From NCBI GenBank assembly GCA_024280855.1, contig JAJRPG010000005.1:1-33516 (forward strand): a stretch of DNA of 33,516 nt. The letters are read 5' to 3'. Source of the DNA: Planctomycetota bacterium. GTDB lineage: Bacteria; Planctomycetota; Phycisphaerae; UBA1845. Positions 15,085 to 22,955 of the stretch are shown piece by piece. The notes under the pieces were generated by a model. It was not told the DNA's origin. It searched no databases and worked only from the letters and a program-made list of their open reading frames with translations. How positions within the stretch are numbered: the stretch's first letter is position 1; every line of letters begins with the position of its first letter. A program made the position numbers and the translations under genes.

Positions 15085-16747
15085 CGTCATCCACCAGAAC
15101 GGGACCAGCTTCAAGGGGCTAATGGCCTACTTGATGCACGATAAAGGTGCGGACACTTCAGAGCGCGTTGCGTGGACGCATAGCCACAATCTGGCCACTG
15201 ACGACCCGGAAATCGGCTGGCGTACGATGGCGGCAACCGCCATGCTACAAAGTGACTTGAAACGCGAGGCTGGCATTCCGGCCACCGGACGCAAATCCAT
15301 CGCTTCGGTGATGCACTACACCTTGTCATGGGAGGCAACGGAACGTGATGAATTGAGCCGGGACGACATGGTGGAAGCGGCCCTGGCTTCGATGACCTAT
15401 ATGGGTACACAGGAAGGTGAGAAGATTGGCCGTAAGAAAAATGCTATTCGTACCCAGTTCGCCGACGAACATCAGGCCATTATCGTGTGCCACGACGAGG
15501 GTCCGGGCAACCCTCCTCATGTGCATATCATGCTGAATCGGGTCCATCCCGACCACGGCGTTATGCTTCCAGACTCCAAAGACTACGAGAAGCTTTCTGC
15601 CTGGGCACTTGAATACCGGAAGGCTCAGGGCCGGGAGGATTGCTGTCCGCAGCGCGTTATCAACGCGGCAAAACGCGCACAGGGAATCCTGACTTCTTAC
15701 CGGCGCAAGTCTCGCAACGCCTACGAGCAGGAACAGGAATTACAGGCCGCCGATCCCGGCACGCGCAAAGCGGCGTTACTGGAAATCATTAAACGCCGGA
15801 CTGCAGAACTTCGCACCAAAACTCTGGATCAGCACAAGAAACAAGCCGCAGAAATTCATCAGCTCGAAACAAAGCATATGAACGGCGAAAAGATGCAGCG
15901 ACAACGCACTGGTGAGGAAATCCGCGCCGCAAAAGCAAAGATTAAGACCGGCTATGCGCCGCGTATTGATGAACTAACCCGGCGACAACTAGACGAAATG
16001 AAAGCATTCGATAAGGCCCAGGAAACTGTGCGGGGCAGAGTGCGAAACGCCTGGGCAGCACTCAAGACCAAACAATGGATGACGGAAATTCGCCAGACAC
16101 CGCTACATGCAGCGGCCCATGCTTTTAAGCTATCTTATTCGTCCGGCCTGCAGCAAAAAGACATCGAGGACTTCCACGCCAAAGAGCAGCAGCAGATGAA
16201 GATCGAGATTCGTAAAGCCGGGCAGGCCGCCGCCCGCGATCATCGATCTCAGGAGCAAGCCCGGCTGGACGAAAAACGGCGGCTCTTTGAGATTGCCAGG
16301 AACGATTTATTGCTACAGCACGACATGAATAAGGCGAAGCTCAAGGCCGAGTGGAACGAGCATACTTTGTTCCGCGACGCGGCGGCAAGCGAGGATGAGC
16401 GGGTTCGAGAATTAAGGTCGCAGGAAAATCAGAACCAACGGAAAAACACACCATCTGGCGACAAGTCGGCATCCGGCCCGTCGGTAAAACCACCGAATTC
16501 GCAAGCGGTCAATAAGCCCGCCCCGCCACCGAAACATGAATCACTGAAACCAGAGTTTGAACAGGCCGCCGTACCGCCAGCACAGCAAATGGACGATGCG
16601 AAAGGTGACCGGCAACCCAACATTAACAAATCGGATAAGAAGATAACCGCTGAAGAGAAGCGTAAACGTGAGATAGAGGCGCTCAAGAAACAAATCCGCG
16701 ATGCTAATCGTGAGCGGGATCACGGCGGCGAAGATCGAGGCCGTTAA
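15077..16747 (+). CDS. MOBP-type relaxase (VirD2/MobA-like)
   Basis: This 556-aa protein starts at ATG 15077 inside the end of mobC. The N-terminal relaxase domain (about 1-260) carries Tyr18 in GLMAYLMHDKG as the likely nicking tyrosine, HYTLSW at 80-85, and the histidine motif His132 with HVHIMLNRVH (His148, His150, Asn154) for the metal ion. It should cut oriT, stay covalently attached to the 5' end and pilot the strand to the coupling protein. The C-terminal half (260-556) is highly charged and helical, with Lys/Glu/Gln-rich coiled coils and a Pro-rich linker near 475-500 (KPAPPPKHE), and probably contacts the coupling protein. It converges with the small charged gene on the minus strand, 14 bases away. 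Confidence 0.93.
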   Translation: MINVIHQNGTSFKGLMAYLMHDKGADTSERVAWTHSHNLATDDPEIGWRTMAATAMLQSDLKREAGIPATGRKSIASVMHYTLSWEATERDELSRDDMVEAALASMTYMGTQEGEKIGRKKNAIRTQFADEHQAIIVCHDEGPGNPPHVHIMLNRVHPDHGVMLPDSKDYEKLSAWALEYRKAQGREDCCPQRVINAAKRAQGILTSYRRKSRNAYEQEQELQAADPGTRKAALLEIIKRRTAELRTKTLDQHKKQAAEIHQLETKHMNGEKMQRQRTGEEIRAAKAKIKTGYAPRIDELTRRQLDEMKAFDKAQETVRGRVRNAWAALKTKQWMTEIRQTPLHAAAHAFKLSYSSGLQQKDIEDFHAKEQQQMKIEIRKAGQAAARDHRSQEQARLDEKRRLFEIARNDLLLQHDMNKAKLKAEWNEHTLFRDAAASEDERVRELRSQENQNQRKNTPSGDKSASGPSVKPPNSQAVNKPAPPPKHESLKPEFEQAAVPPAQQMDDAKGDRQPNINKSDKKITAEEKRKREIEALKKQIRDANRERDHGGEDRGR

Positions 16748-16761
16748 TGCCGTAAAATCCC

Positions 16762-17169
16762 CTACCGTGCCCGATCGAACGCTTCTCTACTGCGCTCTTG
16801 TGACGCTCGTATTTGCTCTTTGAAAGCGGCAATTTCCGCTTCGCGTTTTTCGGCGACTTCTCGATGCACCGCGTTTTCTGTTTGACCGCCGATAGTCAGA
16901 GACGGCGTTGGTGCAGGCGTTTCACGTTGAGATTCCAGGTCTTTAATCTGCTGCACTGTTACAGGCTGTTTTCCCTGCTCTACGCGTCCTCGCGCTGCTG
17001 CAGCCTCTTCGCGTTGTTTGCGAATTGCCGCGCCTACTTCCGAACGCGCTTGTGGGGGAAGTTTTTCCTGATTAACAGACGTAAGCCGCTGGACAGCCTG
17101 ATTATGATTGGCCGCATCATTCATGGCTTTGGTTACGTCAGGCGTGTTTGCACTACGTTCCTCGTTCAT
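16762..17169 (-). CDS. Small charged helical protein downstream of the coupling protein
   Basis: The 135-aa product is rich in Ala, Glu, Gln and Arg, with no hydrophobic core typical of a globular enzyme and a Pro/Thr-rich linker in the middle (QRETPAPTPSLTIGG). Its C-terminus is a strongly charged helix (EKREAEIAAFKEQIRASQERSREAFDR). The gene begins 29 bases after the coupling protein stop on the same strand and likely shares its transcript. Composition resembles the C-terminal part of the relaxase, so a role as a transfer accessory or scaffold is a reasonable guess. No family recognised. Confidence 0.65.
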   Translation of the reverse strand: MNEERSANTPDVTKAMNDAANHNQAVQRLTSVNQEKLPPQARSEVGAAIRKQREEAAAARGRVEQGKQPVTVQQIKDLESQRETPAPTPSLTIGGQTENAVHREVAEKREAEIAAFKEQIRASQERSREAFDRAR

Positions 17170-17198
17170 AGCTAATCTCCAATGATAGTCTGGAATCC

Positions 17199-19574
17199 TT
17201 ATCGCTTGTAATCGGGATCAGGATCATGCTGGCCTACGCGCCAGTTACTTTTGTCGAAGTCATCTTGCAGCCAGGGTGGTAATTTATTTCGTACCGCATT
17301 GCGGATTGCACCGATCAAACCCCTGTCGTAGTACGAGACTTTTTCTATCAATAGCGGTGACATACCCGCCCGCAGAATATACTGGCGACCACTGCCAGCC
17401 TCAACGTCACGCGCCACCTCGCTGGGATCGCGAAGCGGAACGCCAAGACGATTGGCCGATGTACCCAGCAGCGTTGCTGGAACCCGGTTGCCCAGGTGCT
17501 TGCTGACAAACTCGCAAGTCTCCTGGTCGAATACGCCAAAAATCTGTACAGCACGACTATTGGTAATAAAGGCGTTGACGCTCGCCTGGTATAAATCCTT
17601 GAGACGCCCAAAATCCTGCACAAAGGGCCATATGGTTAAATTATAGCCTGCCATCAGGCCGAAGGCGCGTTCCACTTGCTCCATGCGGCCCAGGGAGAGA
17701 AATTCATCCAGCATGAGCAATACCGGCGTCTTTGATCGCCCCCCTACCGACATGGAATTGATGGCCATGTTCACGAATAGTCGCAAGAACCGGTTATGCG
17801 TCTCCAGAAACTCTGGCGGTAGCACCAGATAAACTGTCGTAGGACGTTGTTTCAAATCGGCAAACTTGAAACTCGAGGTTCGCATCGCCGAAGCTATCGC
17901 TTCGCTACCAAGCCAGTCGGTATGTTTGTCCGCGTTCGAGAGGATACCGAGGATTTCATTGGTCTTGATACCGCGCATCACCCGCGCTGCCGCATCGCGG
18001 GCCAACCCCCCTGCCCTGGTGTTGTAACGCATATCCACCCATAGCTCAGCCTGATCCTCAAAGTCTTTGGTCATCCAATCGCGTAGGTTACCAAGCCAGG
18101 GGGTATTGTCTTTTGAATCTTGGCAAATGAGATGTGCTATTAATCCGCCGATGACGGTTCTCGCGCCATCATCCCAATGCTTCTCTCTCGTGCCGGGATC
18201 ACCAACCACGAGCGCATCCGCAATCACCATGATTTGTTCACGCACCGCAGGACCGTCCGGATCAAGTTCTGCCAGCGGATTGAAACTTGCCGTTTCGTTA
18301 TTGCCCGTGATATTGAAGGGATCAACGACATGAACATCATGCCCCATCGCTCTCCTGGCCCGTGCCGTCACTGCGGCATTGGTTCCCTTCGGGTCAATGA
18401 CCAGCGCTGATCCTTCCCATCGCAACAGGTTCGGGATAATCGCGGTAGCACCCTTGCCGGACCTCGATCCGGCAATCGTGAGCATATGACGTTTATCTTT
18501 AAGACCAATCGTCACCCACGGCTGGTATAGTGATCTTCCCAAATACAAGCCGTGATTCATGCCACCATACTGCAAAGTCCATTCTTCAAAGAGACTTGCA
18601 AAACGCCCCGACCCGCCAAGACCAAAACGACCCTGCTCCCAAAAACGAATAATTGACGAATAAGTTATTCCGAAATCGGCCTTCGAGGAAAACCAGAAGA
18701 TGTACCCGATCATGGCTACGATCAACGGAATCATAGGTCGCCTAATAGCAGACTCCCAATAGAACTGGGATACAGAAGTGTAAGGATTGCGGATCAGTTC
18801 GTTCCATTTTTCGCGGGCGGAAGTCTTTTCGTTGAAAATTACAGTCACTCTTGCATCAGGTGGTGGCGGGTAGACACCGCGGTCCCTGAGAAAGGAAACT
18901 TCATCTAAGTGATCGAAGATGACATCCTTCCGTTCCTCTTCGGTTGTAATTGTTCTATAAAATTTCTCTAAACTTTTTGAGTAAATGCCATCGACATCAC
19001 CTGTCCAACCTTTTTCTACCGAGAGGTTTTGCATGCCAACAAAATAAGTATGGAATAGCCATCTTGGCTCCTTGTCCCAGCCGCGAACTGGTGCGTCGAA
19101 CATGCCCGCCGCATCAGACATTTTATCACTGTACTCTTTCACATACTCATATAAGTTCTGGTTTGCCTGCGCTATTTCAGGCTCACGAAGAATCTCTTCC
19201 GCCAAACCGTTCTTGTTGAATGGCAGCCACATCAACACACCTATGGCGATCAGGAAAAACGAGACCAGTACAATCACCTCCGCGAGAATGCCCTGAATGC
19301 GACGCATGCGTTTGGTGCCGGAATACCGATGCGCACTTGGCACCATGAAGCTAACAAACGACAACATGCCCGGCAGTGCAAACCAGAAAACTATGAGCCA
19401 GATGGCGAACTGAATCCAGAATTCTGCGGGCTTGTGGAGGATTTCTTCGGGGCTGGTCATCGTGCCCAGGATCGTAGCAATAAACGCAACGACGATGGAA
19501 AGTTGGGTTAGTAGCGGACCCAGATGCCAGGCAAGCAGCGCGGCAACGAAAAGAAGTAGAATTCGTTTCGCCAT
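17199..19574 (-). CDS. Type IV coupling protein (TraG/VirD4 family)
   Basis: The product has 791 aa. The ATPase core has Walker A AGSRSGKG (368-375, Lys374), then ALVIDPKGTNA, and Walker B PVLLMLDEF (Asp623, Glu624), followed by the family motif GYNLTIWPFVQDFGRLKDLY. This is the inner-membrane hexameric motor that recruits the relaxase-DNA complex. Hydrophobic segments lie at about 4-36, 52-78, 97-117 and 281-296, leaving a region of about 160 residues between the third and fourth that is probably periplasmic. This is larger than in VirD4, which has two membrane segments and a small periplasmic loop. The ribosome site before ATG 19574 is weak. Mating-channel genes (VirB-like) are missing from the window. 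Confidence 0.93.
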   Translation of the reverse strand: MAKRILLLFVAALLAWHLGPLLTQLSIVVAFIATILGTMTSPEEILHKPAEFWIQFAIWLIVFWFALPGMLSFVSFMVPSAHRYSGTKRMRRIQGILAEVIVLVSFFLIAIGVLMWLPFNKNGLAEEILREPEIAQANQNLYEYVKEYSDKMSDAAGMFDAPVRGWDKEPRWLFHTYFVGMQNLSVEKGWTGDVDGIYSKSLEKFYRTITTEEERKDVIFDHLDEVSFLRDRGVYPPPPDARVTVIFNEKTSAREKWNELIRNPYTSVSQFYWESAIRRPMIPLIVAMIGYIFWFSSKADFGITYSSIIRFWEQGRFGLGGSGRFASLFEEWTLQYGGMNHGLYLGRSLYQPWVTIGLKDKRHMLTIAGSRSGKGATAIIPNLLRWEGSALVIDPKGTNAAVTARARRAMGHDVHVVDPFNITGNNETASFNPLAELDPDGPAVREQIMVIADALVVGDPGTREKHWDDGARTVIGGLIAHLICQDSKDNTPWLGNLRDWMTKDFEDQAELWVDMRYNTRAGGLARDAAARVMRGIKTNEILGILSNADKHTDWLGSEAIASAMRTSSFKFADLKQRPTTVYLVLPPEFLETHNRFLRLFVNMAINSMSVGGRSKTPVLLMLDEFLSLGRMEQVERAFGLMAGYNLTIWPFVQDFGRLKDLYQASVNAFITNSRAVQIFGVFDQETCEFVSKHLGNRVPATLLGTSANRLGVPLRDPSEVARDVEAGSGRQYILRAGMSPLLIEKVSYYDRGLIGAIRNAVRNKLPPWLQDDFDKSNWRVGQHDPDPDYKR

Positions 19575-19917
19575 AGGATTTGCTCACAGATTTACCCAGA
19601 ACGATGATATTCGATCTCAATTACAGGCCCAATCAGCCGGTTCGACATCAGGAAAAAACAACTCGTTGATCAAAGCGCAGCAAAGATCGCACGCCGATAT
19701 TATGGCGCAATGGATTTACTCGAATACTTGCCGCCGTCAGTCCAAGCTTGACCGGCAACGCACCCTACAAGGGCCACAAACGCTCGCACGTCGCATTTGG
19801 CCGGGCATAGGCCCCTTTTTATCAGGATTTCCTGTCACGCCGCTCTGTGGGCTTTGTTCGTCGAAATAGCGCTATGCTCCTAACCATTCAAACCAAACGC
19901 CCACTGGCAAAATAACA
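19575..19917. other. Gene-free stretch between the coupling protein and lipoprotein genes
   Basis: Open frames here (for example 19432-19869 on the plus strand) lack ribosome sites and have no coherent protein character. A weak hairpin GGGC-ATAG-GCCC followed by TTTTT (about 19803-19819) could be a plus-strand terminator. Promoters for the minus-strand coupling gene should lie here, but I could not choose one. Confidence 0.4.
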
Positions 19918-20871
19918 TTATTCCAGGAAGACCGGTCTAAAATGCATCTCTCCTGCCTTGGTTGGAACCAATTCATACAACCTCAGCGTCGGCCCGCCTG
20001 GTTTGACAAGCGCGCCAAGTTTACTCTTGGCAGATTTCAGACCGGATATGGCACGAGCAGCTATAGATGCTCCCTTCGGATAGACCTTTGGATTCTCTGC
20101 TATTTGCTGGAGCAATACCTGCTCAGCGTTCAGGATTGACCAAACTTTCCTGCCCTCTTTGATCACTTTGAGGATATGTATCTTGAGTTGATCGGGAGTC
20201 GTGAAAGTCACATCCTTCAGGGAGGCCAGTTTAGACCGTTGTAGCTCAATTCGAGAATGAATTGACTTGAACGGCTCGTCAGTTTTCATCTTTTCCAACT
20301 CTGATAGCACGTCATCATCCAAAATCGTGATGGTTGAAACAAGCTCGGGGAATGTATATGCCTGAATGCTCTTCGTAGCCCCAGCCCAGAAGCTATTGAT
20401 GGCAGGATCTGTCATATTGGTCGTCCCAAAGACCGATGGGAGAGCCGCTTCCAGAATTTTATCTGCGATACCGCTCGATTCTGCTGCTGCACCACTGCTA
20501 AGTAACGCACCCGCTGCACCAGTTAAAGCAGTGATGGTTTCCGGGCCTTTTGCATCATACTTGTTGTTAAACTCTGTAATGACGCCATTTTCGACCTTGA
20601 ACCCCACTTCAGCAGATCCCCAAATCGGAAGATATTTTACGGAACGCCGCTTCGTGACATCAGGAAATGTGATGATACGGGCCTTCTTTCCTTCTTTGGT
20701 ACTCTCGACTAGAAGGTAGCTCTTAGAAGCATAATACTCAAAACCAATATCCGTCGTCTTATCACCACCCAAATCTACAAATTTGACGGGGACACACCCA
20801 CTCGCACAAATGGCGATCATGAAAAAACATGCACGATAAATTAGTGAATAATTTCGGTGAAAACGTAACAT
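19918..20871 (-). CDS. Putative lipoprotein of 317 aa
   Basis: ATG 20871 is preceded on its strand by GGAAGGA (20879-20885). The N-terminus has a basic region, a hydrophobic core and a lipobox ASGC with Cys26 as the expected lipidated residue, so the protein should be anchored to a membrane on the periplasmic side. The mature part begins with strands (YLLVESTKEGKKARIITFPDV), has a Gly/Ala-rich stretch (LTGAAGALLSSGAAAESSG) and ends in a helical region with GLKSAKSKLGALV. I do not recognise the family. It is a lone gene between the transfer genes and the small-gene cluster. Surface exclusion or an entry-related function is possible, but nothing in the sequence shows it. Confidence 0.75.
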   Translation of the reverse strand: MLRFHRNYSLIYRACFFMIAICASGCVPVKFVDLGGDKTTDIGFEYYASKSYLLVESTKEGKKARIITFPDVTKRRSVKYLPIWGSAEVGFKVENGVITEFNNKYDAKGPETITALTGAAGALLSSGAAAESSGIADKILEAALPSVFGTTNMTDPAINSFWAGATKSIQAYTFPELVSTITILDDDVLSELEKMKTDEPFKSIHSRIELQRSKLASLKDVTFTTPDQLKIHILKVIKEGRKVWSILNAEQVLLQQIAENPKVYPKGASIAARAISGLKSAKSKLGALVKPGGPTLRLYELVPTKAGEMHFRPVFLE

Positions 20872-21145
20872 TTGCGCATCCTTCCGCTTTTTAGAATTTG
20901 CCCGAACTTTTGAACACAGACGAATATGTCAAGGGAGATTCTAGGCGAAAAGATGATTGTAATCCAGAGCGCCACCAGTCATGTATAGATGTAGCCCAAG
21001 GTTGGGTCCCGCCGTAAACTTCCCCAAAGATGCTCTGTGAGCTTCTGTAGGCGAAAGAGGGGCCTTCAGGCTCGTAGAGCAGCGCACTGTCTGCGCTCCT
21101 GTTTGCCCTTTATTTTACCTGAAAAATGGTCTATGGATGATGTTG

Positions 21146-21276
21146 CCGGGTGCTTACACCCGGTCAGGTGTCGAAACCTGACAGACGTTCGGCCTATGGG
21201 TCGGATCGCATCGAATAAGGGCTTCGGCCCCCAATAAGGTGCACCTACGTCTGTGGGTTTCGACGGTCCGACCCAC
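21146..21276 (+). ncRNA. Structured leader RNA with alternative pairings before the 39-aa gene
   Basis: Hairpins in order: CCGGGTG/CACCCGG with a CTTA loop (21146-21163), TCAGGT/ACCTGA (21164-21181) and GGGC-TTCG-GCCC (21219-21230). Long-range pairs CAGACGT (21182-21188) with ACGTCTG (21247-21253) and GGGTCGGA (21198-21205) with TCCGACCC (21267-21274) cross each other, as in a pseudoknot. A competing local hairpin GTGGGT/ACCCAC (21253-21258 with 21271-21276) shares bases with both and lies just before the ribosome site (21283-21288). This looks like a cis-regulatory RNA. The region 20872-21145 upstream contains no gene I can support, only a small hairpin AGCGCA/TGCGCT (21081-21097). Confidence 0.5.
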
Positions 21277-21298
21277 CAGGCGAAAGGAACATCTCACC

Positions 21299-21418
21299 AT
21301 GAAAGACCAAGAAATAGCCAAACAACTTACCGTCGTCGTTGACGACCTTCATTCCCTCATATTCTGCATTAATATAATTTGCCAGGAACTCCGGCAACGA
21401 CTGGAAAAGGAACCGTAA
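21299..21418 (+). CDS. Small protein of 39 aa
   Basis: ATG 21299 follows AAAGGA (21283-21288) at about 10 bases, and TAA lies at 21416-21418. The predicted product begins MKDQEIAKQLTVVVDDLHSL, has two Cys in a hydrophobic middle (FCINIICQEL) and ends in a charged tail. It could form one amphipathic helix pair. It directly follows the structured leader, which supports expression. It could alternatively be a leader peptide for the gene at 21743. Confidence 0.5.
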   Translation: MKDQEIAKQLTVVVDDLHSLIFCINIICQELRQRLEKEP

Positions 21419-21697
21419 TCCACCCAAAAAAGAAGGCATATTGCTTGTTGTGTCCGGGCCGGGAGTGTCTTGATTTTTATTATTTGTGGGGAAAAGCCTT
21501 ACCCCTGGGTTCAACCGGCCAGTGCCGTTTTCACCGCACCCCATTCCAGCGGGGACACCCCGCAACACCCCGACTAAGGGCTGCGCCCTCGCGCACTTCG
21601 CATAAAATAGACGGTCTCCCGAGGCTCGGCCTGCTTGGGCCTGCGCCCGCCGTCGATTTTCAACTCCGTTTGCTACCCCCTTCTCGGCGAAGCACCA

Positions 21698-21715
21698 GGG
21701 TTGCAGGTGCAACCC
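21698..21715 (+). promoter_or_regulatory. Hairpin just before the ribosome site of the 149-aa gene
   Basis: GGGTTGCA (21698-21705) and TGCAACCC (21708-21715) are perfect inverted arms ending 10 bases before AGAGGAGAA. The whole stretch 21419-21742 is gene-free and rich in stems, including GCGGGG-ACA-CCCCGC (21549-21563) and AGGGC-TGC-GCCCT (21577-21589). It reads as a long structured leader. Confidence 0.45.
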
Positions 21716-21742
21716 ATGTTTCATTAGAGGAGAATTAAAAAG

Positions 21743-22192
21743 ATGAAGAAACAAAACACCGAAAGAGCAACCGGCTATAACCCCGGCCACCCGTGGTATT
21801 ACCTACGCGGCGGCTGTGTCCAGACGCCCAGACAAATCATCGAAACGGTCAAGGAAAGGAAGTATCAGGGCTATAGAATCGGCGACTTTCAAAAAGTCAG
21901 CAGCAAACCGGAACCACAAAGATCGGAAAACCTCCGGAAAATCAGAAACGAAATCTATGAGGAATTCCGTGGCGATTTAAGCCGCTACCGGGAATTGGCC
22001 TGCGCCTTACGCAGATACAGGAATGAATTCGGGATGAATACCCAAACACTTGGTTGTCAGGATATTCACTCGAACATAAGCCTCAAATACAACCATCTTT
22101 TCAACGATCTGGCTCATCTGCTGCGACTGGATGAGCTACTGTCATACCAGCTTGATTTGTTCAACGACTGGCAAGACCCCCTGCCCGGCTAG
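21743..22192 (+). CDS. Hypothetical protein of 149 aa
   Basis: ATG 21743 has a very good AGAGGAGAA (21726-21734). The N-terminus (YNPGHPWYYLRGGCVQTPRQIIETVKERKYQGYRIGDF) is rich in aromatic residues. The rest is helical and charged (LRKIRNEIYEEFRGDLSRYRELACALRRYRNEFG, then LKYNHLFNDLAHLLRLDELLSYQLDLF). It has no signal peptide or membrane segment. No family recognised. Strong ribosome site and long structured leader suggest a regulated, well-translated backbone gene. Confidence 0.75.
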   Translation: MKKQNTERATGYNPGHPWYYLRGGCVQTPRQIIETVKERKYQGYRIGDFQKVSSKPEPQRSENLRKIRNEIYEEFRGDLSRYRELACALRRYRNEFGMNTQTLGCQDIHSNISLKYNHLFNDLAHLLRLDELLSYQLDLFNDWQDPLPG

Positions 22193-22341
22193 CTTTCGAT
22201 GCCGTGTGGCTTGCGATTGCCAAACAATGGACGCCAGCTTTTCCGCAAACGTAATTTGAATTTCGGATTGTAGAATCTGCCAGACCACCGGCGGTTTAAC
22301 ATCGGTGAAGCAGCCTTGAATTCGGTTTTGATCTTGTGCAT
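22189..22341 (-). CDS. Possible small basic protein of 50 aa downstream of the par operon
   Basis: The frame runs from ATG 22341 to TAG 22189-22191 and overlaps the end of the 149-aa gene on the other strand. The product is rich in Arg, Lys, Trp and Phe (RRWSGRFYNPKFKLRLRKSW), an unusual composition for a chance frame. No clear ribosome site precedes it. It lies after the 14-bp repeat array in the direction of par transcription. Weak call. Confidence 0.28.
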   Translation of the reverse strand: MHKIKTEFKAASPMLNRRWSGRFYNPKFKLRLRKSWRPLFGNRKPHGIES

Positions 22342-22417
22342 TTTCGTTTACTAAATTTTCACTATAAAAATGGCTTCTCGTATAGCACGGCACTGTTAAT
22401 GATTACAATCCTCTCAC

Positions 22418-22473
22418 ATAATGGCCATCATATAATAGCCATTTCGTAACGGCCATTTCGTAATGGCTATCTC
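22418..22473. repeat. Four tandem 14-bp repeats at the end of the par operon
   Basis: Repeats: ATAATGGCCATCAT (22418), ATAATAGCCATTTC (22432), GTAACGGCCATTTC (22446) and GTAATGGCTATCTC (22460), consensus RTAAYRGCYATYTC, with no gap between them. Each holds the same YRGCYA core as the large array at 23911-24483, here at a strict 14-bp spacing. The last copies overlap the end of the parB-like gene. This is probably a second binding array for the same protein. An iteron role in replication is the alternative. Confidence 0.75.
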
Positions 22474-22955
22474 GACTGTTTTTTTATCGCCTGAAACAAA
22501 TCTAGAAGGTAATTGGAGAGATCGGCTTCGAACTCTGCCATACCATCCTCGCTGCCGTTTGCTGGCCTTCTCAACGGTGGAGCCGAGACACGATCCATCA
22601 CATCTTCGGTGTCCAGCAATAATGCCCACATGGCACGCGTGACTTGGCTAAATTGAACTTTGGTGCCTACCCTTCTACCAATTCGTCTCGACAAATCGTC
22701 GATCATGTCTTCCTCTTCACTCGACACTAAAAGACGCTTTGTCTTGGAACTTTGTGTAACAGGCAGTCGATTCTGCAATCGTCGAGTAGCTTGCTTTCTA
22801 GGGCGCGAAGGTCTGGGGGTTTCTACTCTACTTTCTTCTTTCGCCAGGGGCTGTGGCGGCTGTGACGATGAAAGCATTGTGGCTTCTCTGGCCAAAGAAG
22901 TAAGGATTGGGCTTTCATCACCCAGCACATCTGCAATCGCATCCCGTTTAGCCAT
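22467..22955 (-). CDS. Ribbon-helix-helix centromere-binding protein (ParB-like partner)
   Basis: The 162-aa product starts 8 bases inside the end of parA (ATG 22955), so translation is coupled. Residues 1-70 are Pro/Ser/Arg-rich and probably disordered, with a basic patch RPSRPRKQATRRLQNR, which in such partners often stimulates the ParA ATPase. Residues of about 70-120 (KTKRLLVSSEEEDMIDDLSRRIG, VQFSQVTRAMWALLL) fit a ribbon-helix-helix DNA-binding fold: strand, two helices. The C-terminal 35 residues are acidic and helical. The genetic position next to parA and between two arrays of the TRGCYA core makes it the likely binder of those repeats. This partner-type ParB (type Ib) usually also represses its operon. 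The RHH call is from pattern, not alignment. Confidence 0.72.
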   Translation of the reverse strand: MAKRDAIADVLGDESPILTSLAREATMLSSSQPPQPLAKEESRVETPRPSRPRKQATRRLQNRLPVTQSSKTKRLLVSSEEEDMIDDLSRRIGRRVGTKVQFSQVTRAMWALLLDTEDVMDRVSAPPLRRPANGSEDGMAEFEADLSNYLLDLFQAIKKQSR

